A stretch of 64,000 bases of DNA, taken from NCBI GenBank assembly GCA_947375135.1, contig CANCER010000011.1, forward strand, positions 1 through 64,000. Reading direction: 5' to 3'. A program made the translations under genes and the position numbers. Below the pieces are notes generated by a model, which was given only the letters and a program-made list of their open reading frames with translations, was not told the origin of the DNA and ran no database searches. The DNA comes from Comamonadaceae bacterium (GTDB lineage: Bacteria > Pseudomonadota > Gammaproteobacteria > Burkholderiales > Burkholderiaceae_C). Positions 22,337 to 32,052 of the stretch are shown here, piece after piece; the stretch's first letter is position 1, and each line of letters starts with the position of its first letter.

Positions 22337-23116
22337 ATGACCGAAGCCTTGACCCATATTGAGCGCGCGGGTGATGTGTGCATCGTCACACTGAATCGCG
22401 AGCCCAAACTCAACACGCTCACGCCTGCCATGCTGGATGAGCTGGAGGCCCATGCGCGCGCCATTGATGCCGACCGGGATATTCGCGTCGTGATCCTGAC
22501 GGGCGCCGGAGGCCGCGCCTTCTGTGTCGGTGCCGACATCACCCAATGGGCCGCCTTGGATGCGCTGGATATGTGGCGCCAATGGGTCAAGCGCGGTCAC
22601 CAGGTGTTTGATCAATGGGCGCGCCTGCGCCAACCCGTCATTGCGGCTATCAACGGCCACGCCTTTGGCGGTGGGCTGGAACTGGCCATCAGCGCCGACA
22701 TCCGTATCGCCACGACGGCTGCGCAATACGCCTTGCCCGAAGCGTCCATCGCCACTTGCCCGGGTTGGTCCGGCTCGCAGCGCATGGTGCGTCTGATTGG
22801 CGGCAGCCAGACCAAGTACCTGGCCATCAGCGGCCAGCGCCTGTCTGCCACCCAGGCCTTGCAAGCTGGCCTGGTGCATGAAGTGGTGGAGGCCGATGGT
22901 CTGATGGCCCGTGCCAAAGTCCTGGCGGCAGACATGGCCACCAAGGCACCGATCTCCCTGCAGTTGACCAAGCAACTGGTCAATGCCGCCACCGGCGAAG
23001 ACCGGGATGCGGTGCTCGAAGCCATGGCCGGTGCGCTGGCCGCCAGCACCCAGGATGCCGCAGAAGGCATCGCCAGTTTTAAGGAAAAGCGCAAGGCCGC
23101 TTACCTCGGCCGCTGA
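22337..23116 (+). CDS. enoyl-CoA hydratase/isomerase family protein
   Basis: FCVGADITQWAALDAL, AAINGHAFGGGLELAISADIRIA. Confidence 0.92.
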   Translation: MTEALTHIERAGDVCIVTLNREPKLNTLTPAMLDELEAHARAIDADRDIRVVILTGAGGRAFCVGADITQWAALDALDMWRQWVKRGHQVFDQWARLRQPVIAAINGHAFGGGLELAISADIRIATTAAQYALPEASIATCPGWSGSQRMVRLIGGSQTKYLAISGQRLSATQALQAGLVHEVVEADGLMARAKVLAADMATKAPISLQLTKQLVNAATGEDRDAVLEAMAGALAASTQDAAEGIASFKEKRKAAYLGR

Positions 23117-23147
23117 GCCCCACTCCATACCAAACGAAAGATTCACC

Positions 23148-24653
23148 ATGCCCACCCCTCTTACTACAAGCAATCTGGCCGGCCGTCCTGTCTTTGAAGG
23201 CAAGCTGCTGATCGACGGCCAGTGGGTCGCCGCCGCGGATGGCGCCACGCTGCAACGCAAGTCTCCCGCGCACGACCAACTGGTGGCTGTGTATGCCCAA
23301 GCCGGTGTCACTGACACCGAACGCGCCATCGCCGCTGCGCGCAAAGCCTTTGACAAGGGTGAGTGGCCGCGCATGAAAGGTGCCGATCGCTCCAAGGTGC
23401 TGCGCCGGGTGGCAGACCTGATTCTGGAACGCAAGCAGGCCATTGCCGAGATGGAGACGCTGGAAAACGGTAAACCCCTGGCACAGGCATTGGCGGAGAT
23501 TGAAGGCTCTGCCGACCTGTGGCAATACGCCGCCACCCTGGCGCGCAACCTGCACGGCGACAGCTACAACACCCTGGGTGAGAACACCCTGGGTGTGGTG
23601 CTGCGCGACCCTATCGGAGTGGTCAGCGTCATCACGCCCTGGAATTTTCCGTTCCTGATCGTCAGCCAGAAGCTGCCTTTTGCGCTTGCGGCAGGCTGCA
23701 CGGCCGTGGTCAAACCCTCGGAATTTACCTCCGGCACCACGGTCATGTTGGGACAAATTCTGATCGATGCCGGCGTACCTGCCGGTGCGGTCAACATAGT
23801 GGTCGGCCTGGGCCATGTGGTCGGTGACGTCATGGTGTCGCACCCGGAAGTGGACATGATTTCCTTTACCGGCTCCACCGCCGTCGGCAAGGCGGCCGTT
23901 GCCAAGTCCGCCGCGACCTTGAAAAAAGTGTCCATGGAACTGGGTGGCAAGAATCCGCAAATCGTGTTTGCCGATTGCGACTGGGACGCAGCGGTGGACG
24001 CTGCCGTTTACGGCATCTACTTCAACGCCGGCCAGTGCTGCAACAGCGGCAGCCGCATTCTGGTGCAGGAATCGATTGCCGAGAAGTTTGCCGCCGAAGT
24101 GGTGGAACGATCGAAACACGTCAAGGTGGGAGACCCTCTGGTGGCGGGCATGCAGGTCGGTGCCATCACCACCGAAAAGCAGCTGCATACCATCCTGGCC
24201 CATATTGATGCGGCCAAGGCGGCCGGTGCCACTGTGGCCCTGGGCGGTGCGCAAATCACTGGCGCGGGCATGTACATCGAACCCACCGTGGTGACCGGCG
24301 TGACGTCCGACATGGCCATCGCCCGCGAAGAAGTCTTTGGTCCCGTGCTTGCCATGCTGACCTTCAAGGATTTGGACGAAGCCGTTGCGCTGGCCAACAG
24401 CACCCTGTATGGGCTGTCTGCCGCCGTGTGGAGCCAGGACTTCAGCACCTGCATGACAGCCGCGCGCCGCATCCGTGCCGGAACCATCTGGGTCAACACC
24501 TTCCTGGAAGGCCATGCCGAGTTGCCCTTTGGCGGCTACCAGCAAAGCGGCATTGGTCGTGAGCTGGGCCGCTTTGCGACCGAGGATTACACCGAAACCA
24601 AGACTCTACAAATGCATCTGGGCGCGCGTACCGATTGGTACCTGCCGCGCTGA
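23148..24653 (+). CDS. aldehyde dehydrogenase
   Basis: ITPWNFPFL, FTGSTAVGKA, MELGGKNPQIV, NAGQCCNSGSR catalytic Cys; EVFGPV. Confidence 0.92.
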   Translation: MPTPLTTSNLAGRPVFEGKLLIDGQWVAAADGATLQRKSPAHDQLVAVYAQAGVTDTERAIAAARKAFDKGEWPRMKGADRSKVLRRVADLILERKQAIAEMETLENGKPLAQALAEIEGSADLWQYAATLARNLHGDSYNTLGENTLGVVLRDPIGVVSVITPWNFPFLIVSQKLPFALAAGCTAVVKPSEFTSGTTVMLGQILIDAGVPAGAVNIVVGLGHVVGDVMVSHPEVDMISFTGSTAVGKAAVAKSAATLKKVSMELGGKNPQIVFADCDWDAAVDAAVYGIYFNAGQCCNSGSRILVQESIAEKFAAEVVERSKHVKVGDPLVAGMQVGAITTEKQLHTILAHIDAAKAAGATVALGGAQITGAGMYIEPTVVTGVTSDMAIAREEVFGPVLAMLTFKDLDEAVALANSTLYGLSAAVWSQDFSTCMTAARRIRAGTIWVNTFLEGHAELPFGGYQQSGIGRELGRFATEDYTETKTLQMHLGARTDWYLPR

Positions 24654-24665
24654 TGCAAAAGGATT

Positions 24666-24727
24666 CGTCCGGGCCCACAGGGGTCTGGACGGGTAACGCC
24701 ACTCAGTGGCATTTCAGCGAGCGCTGA
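24666..24727. other. three consecutive inverted repeats between aldehyde dehydrogenase and ABC genes
   Basis: 11-bp stem 24666-24691 (loop ACAG), GCCAC-TCA-GTGGC 24698-24710, TCAGCG-AG-CGCTGA 24714-24727. Confidence 0.6.
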
Positions 24728-24766
24728 TTGGCGGCGCATATTTCTAAAACTGACAGGAGATTTCAA

Positions 24767-26005
24767 ATGAAGAAGCAAGTATTGGGTCTGTTGATTGCCG
24801 CGTCCTTCGCGGCTCCGGTGATGGCTGAAGAAGCGGTTGAAGTGCTGCACTGGTGGACTTCGGGCGGTGAAGCCGCTGCCCTGGGCGTGCTCAAGGGCAA
24901 CCTGGAAAAGCAGGGCGTCAAGTGGAACGACATGCCCGTGGCCGGTGGCGGTGGCGAGCAGGCCATGACAGCCGTGCGTGCGCGCGTGACAGCGGGCAAC
25001 CCGCCCACCGCCGTACAGATGCTGGGCTTTGACATCCAGGATTGGGCCAAGCAGGGCGTGCTGTCCGACCTGAACGCCATTGCCACCAAAGAAGGCTGGG
25101 ACAAGACGGTGCCCCAGGCCCTGCAGAAGTTCTCCAAGTACAACGGCAAATGGGTGTCAGCGCCCGTCAATGTGCACTCCACCAACTGGGTCTGGGCCAA
25201 CAAGGAAGTGCTGGCCAAGGCCGGCGTGACCACCGAACCCAAGACCTGGGAAGAGTTTGTTGCTGCCTTGGACAAGGTACAAAAGGCCGGCTTCATCGGT
25301 CTGGCCCATGGCGGACAACCCTGGCAAGAAGCCACGGTGTTCGACGGCGTGGTGCTGGCCACCGGCGGTCTGGACTTCTACAAGAAGGCCTTCATCGATC
25401 TGGACCCCAAGGCTTTGAACTCCGACACCATGGTCAAGTCCTTTGACCGCATGGCACAACTGCGCAAGTATGTGGACAAGGATTTTTCGGGCCGCGATTG
25501 GAACGTTGCCAGTGGCATGGTGATCAGCGGCAAGGCCGGTTTCCAGATCATGGGTGACTGGGCCAAGGGCGAGTTTGTCGGCGCCAAGAAGGTCGCCATG
25601 AAAGACTTCGCCTGCTTCCGTACCCCCGGTACCCAAGGCATGGTGTCCTTCAACGCCGACCAGTTCGCCATGTTCAAGGTGGGTGCCGACAAGGTGGCCG
25701 CACAAAACAAGCTGGCGACCGCCATTTTGGAGCCCGGCTTCCAGTCGGCCTTCAACGTGGTCAAGGGCTCAGCCCCGGCCCGCACCGATGTGCCGGACAC
25801 CGCCTTTGACGCTTGCGGCAAGAAGGCCATCAAGGACCTGGCCGAAGCCAACAAAAGCGACAAGCTGGTGGGCTCCATGGCGCATGGACACGCCGTTCCT
25901 GCATCCATCAAGAACGCTTTCTATGACGTGATCACGCGCCAGTTCAACGGCCAGATCGACTCCAAGAAGGCGGCTGTCGAGATGGCTTCCGCCGCGAAGA
26001 ACTAA
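24767..26005 (+). CDS. sugar ABC transporter substrate-binding protein (family 1)
   Basis: Signal peptide [38 protein letters not shown]. Confidence 0.92.
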   Translation: MKKQVLGLLIAASFAAPVMAEEAVEVLHWWTSGGEAAALGVLKGNLEKQGVKWNDMPVAGGGGEQAMTAVRARVTAGNPPTAVQMLGFDIQDWAKQGVLSDLNAIATKEGWDKTVPQALQKFSKYNGKWVSAPVNVHSTNWVWANKEVLAKAGVTTEPKTWEEFVAALDKVQKAGFIGLAHGGQPWQEATVFDGVVLATGGLDFYKKAFIDLDPKALNSDTMVKSFDRMAQLRKYVDKDFSGRDWNVASGMVISGKAGFQIMGDWAKGEFVGAKKVAMKDFACFRTPGTQGMVSFNADQFAMFKVGADKVAAQNKLATAILEPGFQSAFNVVKGSAPARTDVPDTAFDACGKKAIKDLAEANKSDKLVGSMAHGHAVPASIKNAFYDVITRQFNGQIDSKKAAVEMASAAKN

Positions 26006-26080
26006 GGGCTCCCCAGCGATGACCCGGCAGAGGGCTGACTCTGACGGGTCATCGCTTCAACGACTCACGGAGAAGATGCT

Positions 26081-26947
26081 ATGAAAGCAGGTTGGCTACC
26101 CAAGCTATTGATCACACCGAGCGCCTTTCTGGTGCTGGTGTGCGTCTACGGTTACATCATGTTCACGGTGTACCTGTCGTTCACGGCATCGACGATTCTG
26201 CCGAACATGGAGTGGAACGGCACGGCCGCCTACACCCGTTTGTTTGCTCTGGAAAACTGGAGCGTGGCGCTGGGAAACCTGTGGGTTTTTGCCAGCCTGT
26301 ATATCCTGATTGCCATGGGAATGGGATTGACCCTGGCCATTCTGATTGACCAGAAGGTGCGCGCCGAGAGCGCGCTGAGGTCCATATTTTTGTATCCCAT
26401 GGCACTGTCCTTCATCGTCACCGGAACCGCCTGGAAATGGCTGCTGGATCCCGGCGTCGGTGTGGAACACTCGCTCAAGGCGATGGGCATTGACAATATT
26501 CCCTTCGACTGGATCAAGAGCTCCGAGATGGCCATTTACTGCGTGGTCATTGCCGCCGTCTGGCAGACCGCCGGGTTTGTGATGGCCATGTTCCTGGCCG
26601 GCCTGCGCGGCGTGGACAGCGAGCAAATCAATGCGGCCCGCCTGGATGGTGCCAAGACCTGGCAGATCTACCAGCGCATCATCATTCCCCAACTCGGCCC
26701 CGTGTTTATCTCGGCCTTCGTGATCCTGGCCCACATGGCCATCAAATCCTATGACCTGGTAATTGCCCTGACCAACGGCGGGCCCGGTCGCTCCACCTGG
26801 TTGCCCTCGGTCTTTATGTACCAGTACACCTTTACCCGCAACGAAATGGCGGTGGGTGCAGCGAGCTCCGTGCTGATGCTGCTGGGCATCGCAGTGGTGG
26901 TGTTGCCTTACCTGTATACCGAACTCCGAAAGGGCCATCATGGATAA
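26081..26947 (+). CDS. sugar ABC transporter permease (MalF/UgpA-like)
   Basis: EAA-loop region INAARLDGAKTWQIYQRIIIPQL; TM segments. Confidence 0.92.
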   Translation: MKAGWLPKLLITPSAFLVLVCVYGYIMFTVYLSFTASTILPNMEWNGTAAYTRLFALENWSVALGNLWVFASLYILIAMGMGLTLAILIDQKVRAESALRSIFLYPMALSFIVTGTAWKWLLDPGVGVEHSLKAMGIDNIPFDWIKSSEMAIYCVVIAAVWQTAGFVMAMFLAGLRGVDSEQINAARLDGAKTWQIYQRIIIPQLGPVFISAFVILAHMAIKSYDLVIALTNGGPGRSTWLPSVFMYQYTFTRNEMAVGAASSVLMLLGIAVVVLPYLYTELRKGHHG

Positions 26948-27803
26948 GACCCCATTGACCCAGGCAGCACGCGTCTTGCTGTATCTGATTCTGATCATCG
27001 CGGCCTTCGCCTTTATCACCCCGGTGTATGTGATGGTGGTGAACTCGCTAAAGCCCCTGGACGAGATCCGCAACGGCAATCTGTTGGCCTTGCCGATGGA
27101 GTGGACCGTGGAGCCCTGGCTGCAGGCCTGGAGCAAGGCCCAAATCGGCGTGCAGGCAACGGGCCTCAAACCCTATTTCATCAACTCTTTTTTGCTGGTG
27201 ATTCCGGCGGTGATTCTGTCCACGCTGATAGGTGCTTTGAACGGTTACATTCTGACGCAGTTCAAGTTCAAATTTGCCGACACGCTGTTTGCGGCCATGC
27301 TGTTCTCGGTGTTCATTCCCTTCCAGATCGTGCTGATTCCCATGGCCAAGACACTGGGTTTCTTGGGCTTGGCCGGTACGGTCAAAGGCCTGATCTTTGT
27401 GAACGTGGTGTATGGCATTGGGTTCACCACGCTATTCTTCCGCAACTACTACGCAGCCTTTCCCAACGAACTGGTACGCTCGGCGCGCATGGATGGCGCC
27501 GGCTTCTTCGGTGTGCTGCACAAGATCCTGCTGCCCAATAGCGCGCCCATCATTGTGGTGACCGTGATCTGGCAGTTCACCAATATCTGGAATGAGTTCC
27601 TGTTTGGTGCGTCCTTCAGCGACTACACCTCCTTCCCAATGACCGTGGCGCTCAACAACCTGGTCAGCAGTTCCACCGGCGTGAAGGAATACAACGTTCA
27701 CTTCGCCGGTGCCTTTATCGCGGCCATACCCACGCTGGTGGTGTATCTGGTCTCCGGCAAATATTTCGTACGCGGTCTGATGGCCGGTTCAGTCAAGGGG
27801 TAA
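26940..27803 (+). CDS. sugar ABC transporter permease (MalG/UgpE-like)
   Basis: VRSARMDGAGFFGVLHKILLPNSAPIIVV; overlaps upstream permease. Confidence 0.92.
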   Translation: MDKTPLTQAARVLLYLILIIAAFAFITPVYVMVVNSLKPLDEIRNGNLLALPMEWTVEPWLQAWSKAQIGVQATGLKPYFINSFLLVIPAVILSTLIGALNGYILTQFKFKFADTLFAAMLFSVFIPFQIVLIPMAKTLGFLGLAGTVKGLIFVNVVYGIGFTTLFFRNYYAAFPNELVRSARMDGAGFFGVLHKILLPNSAPIIVVTVIWQFTNIWNEFLFGASFSDYTSFPMTVALNNLVSSSTGVKEYNVHFAGAFIAAIPTLVVYLVSGKYFVRGLMAGSVKG

Positions 27804-27806
27804 CAC

Positions 27807-28922
27807 ATGTCTTCACTCGATCTCGTCAGCATTCATAAGAGCTTCGGCCCGGTCCAAATTCTTCACGACGTCTCCATTGCGCTGAAGGACGGAGAGTTTC
27901 TCGTGCTGGTCGGACCCAGCGGCTGCGGCAAGAGCACCTTGATGAACATCATCGCCGGCCTGGAAGAGCCCACTGGCGGCCTGCTCAAATTGGACGGCAA
28001 GGACATCACCCAGGTGGCGCCCGCCGCGCGGGACATCTCCATGGTGTTCCAGTCCTATGCGCTGTATCCCAACATGACGGTGGCCAAGAACATCGAGTTC
28101 CCGCTTGAAATGCGCAAGGTGGAGCAGTCGGCTCGGGCCGCACGCGTGCAAAGCGTGGCCAAGCTGCTGCAGATTGAACATCTGCTGGAACGCAAACCGC
28201 GCCAACTTTCCGGTGGCCAACGTCAACGTGTGGCCATTGGCCGTGCATTGGCACGCGAACCCAAGCTGTATCTGTTTGACGAGCCGCTCTCCAACCTGGA
28301 TGCGCAATTGCGCCTGGACATGCGTACCGAGATCAAGAAGCTGCACCAGCGCTTGAAGTCGACCATCGTTTACGTAACCCACGACCAGATCGAGGCCATG
28401 ACCCTGGCTACCCGCATCGCCGTCATGAAGGGCGGCGTGGTGCAACAACTGGGCACGCCGCATGAGGTCTATAACCGCCCGGCCAACACCTTTGTCGCTG
28501 GCTTCATGGGCTCACCGCGCATGAACCTGGCCCGGGCCCAGGTGACGGATGCGGCTGGCGCCCTGTCACTGGAATTCCAGACTGGCAATGGCAAGAAAAT
28601 CACTTTGCCCCTGTCCGAGCAGTTCAGCTATCTCAAGCGCTATCTGGGGCAGGAAGTCATTGCCGGCATTCGCCCCGAGACGATCAATCTGCCGACTGCC
28701 AATCTGGACCACAAGGAACTGCAGCGCCCCTTTGCAGCAAAAATTGAAGTGATTGAGCCGACGGGAGCTGACACCCAGGTTATCTTGAATTTTGGCGGCA
28801 ACGAGTTCACTGCGACCCTGGAACCTGATCTCCCCCTGAGCGTGGGACAAGAGACCCAATTCACGGTAGATTTGACCAAACTAGTGTGCTTTGATTCGAA
28901 GACCGAATTGCTTATCGCCTAA
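27807..28922 (+). CDS. sugar ABC transporter ATP-binding protein (MsmK/UgpC-like)
   Basis: GPSGCGKST, LSGGQRQRVAIGRAL, LFDEPLSNLDAQLR, TOBE-like C-terminus. Confidence 0.93.
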   Translation: MSSLDLVSIHKSFGPVQILHDVSIALKDGEFLVLVGPSGCGKSTLMNIIAGLEEPTGGLLKLDGKDITQVAPAARDISMVFQSYALYPNMTVAKNIEFPLEMRKVEQSARAARVQSVAKLLQIEHLLERKPRQLSGGQRQRVAIGRALAREPKLYLFDEPLSNLDAQLRLDMRTEIKKLHQRLKSTIVYVTHDQIEAMTLATRIAVMKGGVVQQLGTPHEVYNRPANTFVAGFMGSPRMNLARAQVTDAAGALSLEFQTGNGKKITLPLSEQFSYLKRYLGQEVIAGIRPETINLPTANLDHKELQRPFAAKIEVIEPTGADTQVILNFGGNEFTATLEPDLPLSVGQETQFTVDLTKLVCFDSKTELLIA

Positions 28923-28933
28923 GAAGTCCTGCA

Positions 28934-30439
28934 ATGAAAAACTATGACGTGGTCATCATCGGCTCCGGGGTGGGCGGTGGCTCTGTGGCTCTTCAACTGG
29001 CGGGCAGCCATGCCAAGGTGCTGATTCTTGAGCGGGGCCCGGCCCTGCCAAGGGAAGCCCAGAACTGGGATCCGGTGGAAGTGTTCTGCGAGCGCCGGTA
29101 TCACACCAAGGAAACCTGGTTTGCTGACGGGCGTGCATTCCAACCCGGCATGTTTTACTTTGTGGGTGGCAGCACCAAGTTCTATGGCACTGCCATGTTC
29201 CGGTTCCGGGAAAAGGACTTTGAGGCGCTGCAACACCCGGAAGGTGTTTCACCAGCCTGGCCTATTCGCTATCAGGAACTGGAGCCTTGGTATGGCAAGG
29301 CGGAACAGCTCTTTGGTGTGCGCGGCCAGGCCGGCCAGGATCCCAGTGACCCACCGCGCAGCGCGGGTTATGCCCATGGCCCCATCCCGCATGAACCCGT
29401 GATCGACGCGATTGCCGGCAAGTTGCGTGCCCAGGGCTTGCAACCCTTCCCGATGCCCAGTGCGGTAGATTTTGGCCCCACGGGAAGCTGCCAACGCTGC
29501 TCCAACTGCGATGCCTTCCCCTGCAAAATCAACGCCAAGGGTGACGCAGAGATGAAGCTGATTGAGCCCGCGCGGCGCAGCAACAACATTGAGTTGATGA
29601 CCAATGCCCTGGTTGAGAAGCTGGAGACCGACGAAACCGGCCGCAAGGTAGTTGCGGCGGTCGTGAGCGTCAATGGTGTGCGCCAACGCATTACGGCCAG
29701 CACCTTTGTACTCAGTGCCGGTGCCATCAACTCCGCTGCCTTGCTGCTGCGTTCCGCCAATGCCCGCAATCCGCGCGGGCTGGCCAATAGTTCGGACGTG
29801 GTGGGGCGGCATTACATGACCCACAACACCAGTGCCTTGATGGCAGTGCATCCCTTCAAGATCAACAAGACGCAATTCCCCAAGACGCTGGCCGTGCATG
29901 ACTACTATTTTGGCGAAGGCGAGGGTGACACCCCACTGGGCAGCCTCCAGCTGCTGGGCAAGATCAAGGAACCCATGCTGCGTGGTGCTTTGGGTACCGT
30001 GCCGAAGTTCATCCGCTCAGCCCTGGCGACGCACAGCGTGGACTGGTATGCGCAGAGCGAAGACCTGCCCCATCCCGAGAGCCGCATCACCATCCGCCCC
30101 GATGGGGCGATCAATCTGCACTGGCATCGCAGCAATATGCAAACCCACCATCGCTGGGTTGCCAAGTGCAAGTCCATCTTGCGGGGCACCGGCTATCCGA
30201 TTGTGCTGTCGGCCCCTTTCGGCACCGACGTGGTCTCGCACCAATGCGGCACCATCCGCTTCGGTAACGACCCGGCCACCTCGGCACTGGATCCGCTGTG
30301 CAAGGCCTGGGACCATGACAACCTGTTTGTCATGGACTCCAGCTTCTTTCCGTCATCGGCAGCGGTCAATCCCGCTTTGACGGTGGCGGCGCAAGGCCTG
30401 CGGGTGGGGCAGTACATACGACAAGAGATCATTCGATGA
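28934..30439 (+). CDS. GMC family FAD-dependent oxidoreductase
   Basis: VVIIGSGVGGGSVALQLA; C-terminal SSFFPSSAAVNPALTVAAQGLR; Cys-rich CQRCSNCDAFPC. Confidence 0.88.
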   Translation: MKNYDVVIIGSGVGGGSVALQLAGSHAKVLILERGPALPREAQNWDPVEVFCERRYHTKETWFADGRAFQPGMFYFVGGSTKFYGTAMFRFREKDFEALQHPEGVSPAWPIRYQELEPWYGKAEQLFGVRGQAGQDPSDPPRSAGYAHGPIPHEPVIDAIAGKLRAQGLQPFPMPSAVDFGPTGSCQRCSNCDAFPCKINAKGDAEMKLIEPARRSNNIELMTNALVEKLETDETGRKVVAAVVSVNGVRQRITASTFVLSAGAINSAALLLRSANARNPRGLANSSDVVGRHYMTHNTSALMAVHPFKINKTQFPKTLAVHDYYFGEGEGDTPLGSLQLLGKIKEPMLRGALGTVPKFIRSALATHSVDWYAQSEDLPHPESRITIRPDGAINLHWHRSNMQTHHRWVAKCKSILRGTGYPIVLSAPFGTDVVSHQCGTIRFGNDPATSALDPLCKAWDHDNLFVMDSSFFPSSAAVNPALTVAAQGLRVGQYIRQEIIR

Positions 30440-32049
30440 CCAGCGAAAATTTTGACTACATCATCACCGGTGGTGGCTCCGCCGGCTGTGTTCTGGCCAA
30501 CCGGCTGAGCGAAGACCCCTCGGTGAAGGTGCTGCTGCTGGAAGCCGGCGGGGGCGACAGCCACCCGTTCTTCCACTGGCCCGCAGGCTTTGCCAAGATG
30601 ACCAAGGGCATAGGCTCCTGGGGTTGGGAGACCGTGCCGCAGAAGCACCTGAAGAATCGCGTGTTGCGCTTCACCCAGGCCAAGGTGATTGGTGGTGGTT
30701 CGTCCATCAACGCCCAGTTGTACACGCGTGGCGTGCCCGCTGATTACGACGAATGGGTCAGCGAGGAAGGCGCCACGGGCTGGGGCTACGAGGATGTGTT
30801 GCCCTACTTCAAGCGCTCGGAGTGCAACCAGCGCTTTGCCAACCGTTACCACGGCTACAGCGGCCCCTTGGGTGTCTCCAACCCCATCAGCCCGCTGCCG
30901 ATTTGCGAGGCCTATTTCCAGGCGGGACAGGAGCTTGGCATACCCTTTAACCCGGACTTCAATGGCGAACACCAGGCCGGGCTGGGCTATTACCAGCTCA
31001 CGCAACTGAATGCGCGGCGCTCCTCCACATCGATTGCCTTCCTCAAGCCGGTGCGCCACCGTGCCAATCTGTCGGTCATGCTGCACACCATGGCCACCCG
31101 TGTCGTGGTGGAAGGTGGTTGCGCCGTGGGCGTGGAGGTGGTGCAGGGCAGCAACCGCACACCCTCGGTACTGCGCGCTGAGCGCGAAGTGATCGTGTCC
31201 TCGGGTGCCATGGGCTCGCCCAAGCTGCTGATGCAATCCGGCATCGGCCCGGCCGAGCACCTGAAATCGGTGGGCGTTTCCGTCGTTCACGATCTGCCCG
31301 GTGTGGGATCGAATCTGCAGGATCACCTGGACCTGTTTGTGATTGCCGAATGCACGGGCGACCACACCTACGACAAGTACAACAGGCCTCACCATGCGGC
31401 CTGGGCCGGTCTGCAATACCTGCTGCTGAAAAAGGGCCCCGTGGCCTCCAGCCTGTTTGAGACGGGTGGCTTCTGGTATGCCGACCCGGCAGCGGGGGCG
31501 CGCTCGCCCGACATCCAGTTCCATCTCGGCCTGGGCTCTGGCATCGAGGCCGGCGTGGCCAAGATGCAGAACCCCGGCGTCACGCTCAACACGGCTTATT
31601 TGCGTCCGCGCTCGCGCGGCACGGTGCGCCTGTCCAGCAGCGACCCGGCAGCATCGCCGCTGCTGGATCCGAATTACTGGTCTGATTCGCATGACCGCAG
31701 CATGGCGATCAAGGGCCTGCGCATGGCGCGCGAGATTCTGAGCCAGGCCGCACTGAAGCGCTATGTGCAGTCGGAGGTGCTGCCCGGTGCGAATCGGAAA
31801 TCCGACGAAGACCTTTTCAACTACGCCTGCGCGCATGCCAAGACCGACCACCATCCGGTGGGCACCTGCAAGATGGGCCCGGAATCGGAGCGCCGCAGCG
31901 TGGTGACTCCCGACTTGAAGCTGATCGGTCTGAAGGGGCTACGCGTGGTGGACGCGTCCGTCATGCCCCGCGTGCCCTCCTGCAATACCAATGCGCCTTC
32001 CATCATGGTGGCCGAAAAGGGCGCAGACCACATTCTCGGGAAGCTCTGA
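30436..32049 (+). CDS. GMC family oxidoreductase (choline dehydrogenase-like)
   Basis: YIITGGGSAGCVLANRLSEDPSVKVLLLEAGG; VIGGGSSINAQLYTRG; DASVMPRVPSCNTNAPSIMVAEKGAD. Confidence 0.93.
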   Translation: MTSENFDYIITGGGSAGCVLANRLSEDPSVKVLLLEAGGGDSHPFFHWPAGFAKMTKGIGSWGWETVPQKHLKNRVLRFTQAKVIGGGSSINAQLYTRGVPADYDEWVSEEGATGWGYEDVLPYFKRSECNQRFANRYHGYSGPLGVSNPISPLPICEAYFQAGQELGIPFNPDFNGEHQAGLGYYQLTQLNARRSSTSIAFLKPVRHRANLSVMLHTMATRVVVEGGCAVGVEVVQGSNRTPSVLRAEREVIVSSGAMGSPKLLMQSGIGPAEHLKSVGVSVVHDLPGVGSNLQDHLDLFVIAECTGDHTYDKYNRPHHAAWAGLQYLLLKKGPVASSLFETGGFWYADPAAGARSPDIQFHLGLGSGIEAGVAKMQNPGVTLNTAYLRPRSRGTVRLSSSDPAASPLLDPNYWSDSHDRSMAIKGLRMAREILSQAALKRYVQSEVLPGANRKSDEDLFNYACAHAKTDHHPVGTCKMGPESERRSVVTPDLKLIGLKGLRVVDASVMPRVPSCNTNAPSIMVAEKGADHILGKL

Positions 32050-32052
32050 TTT

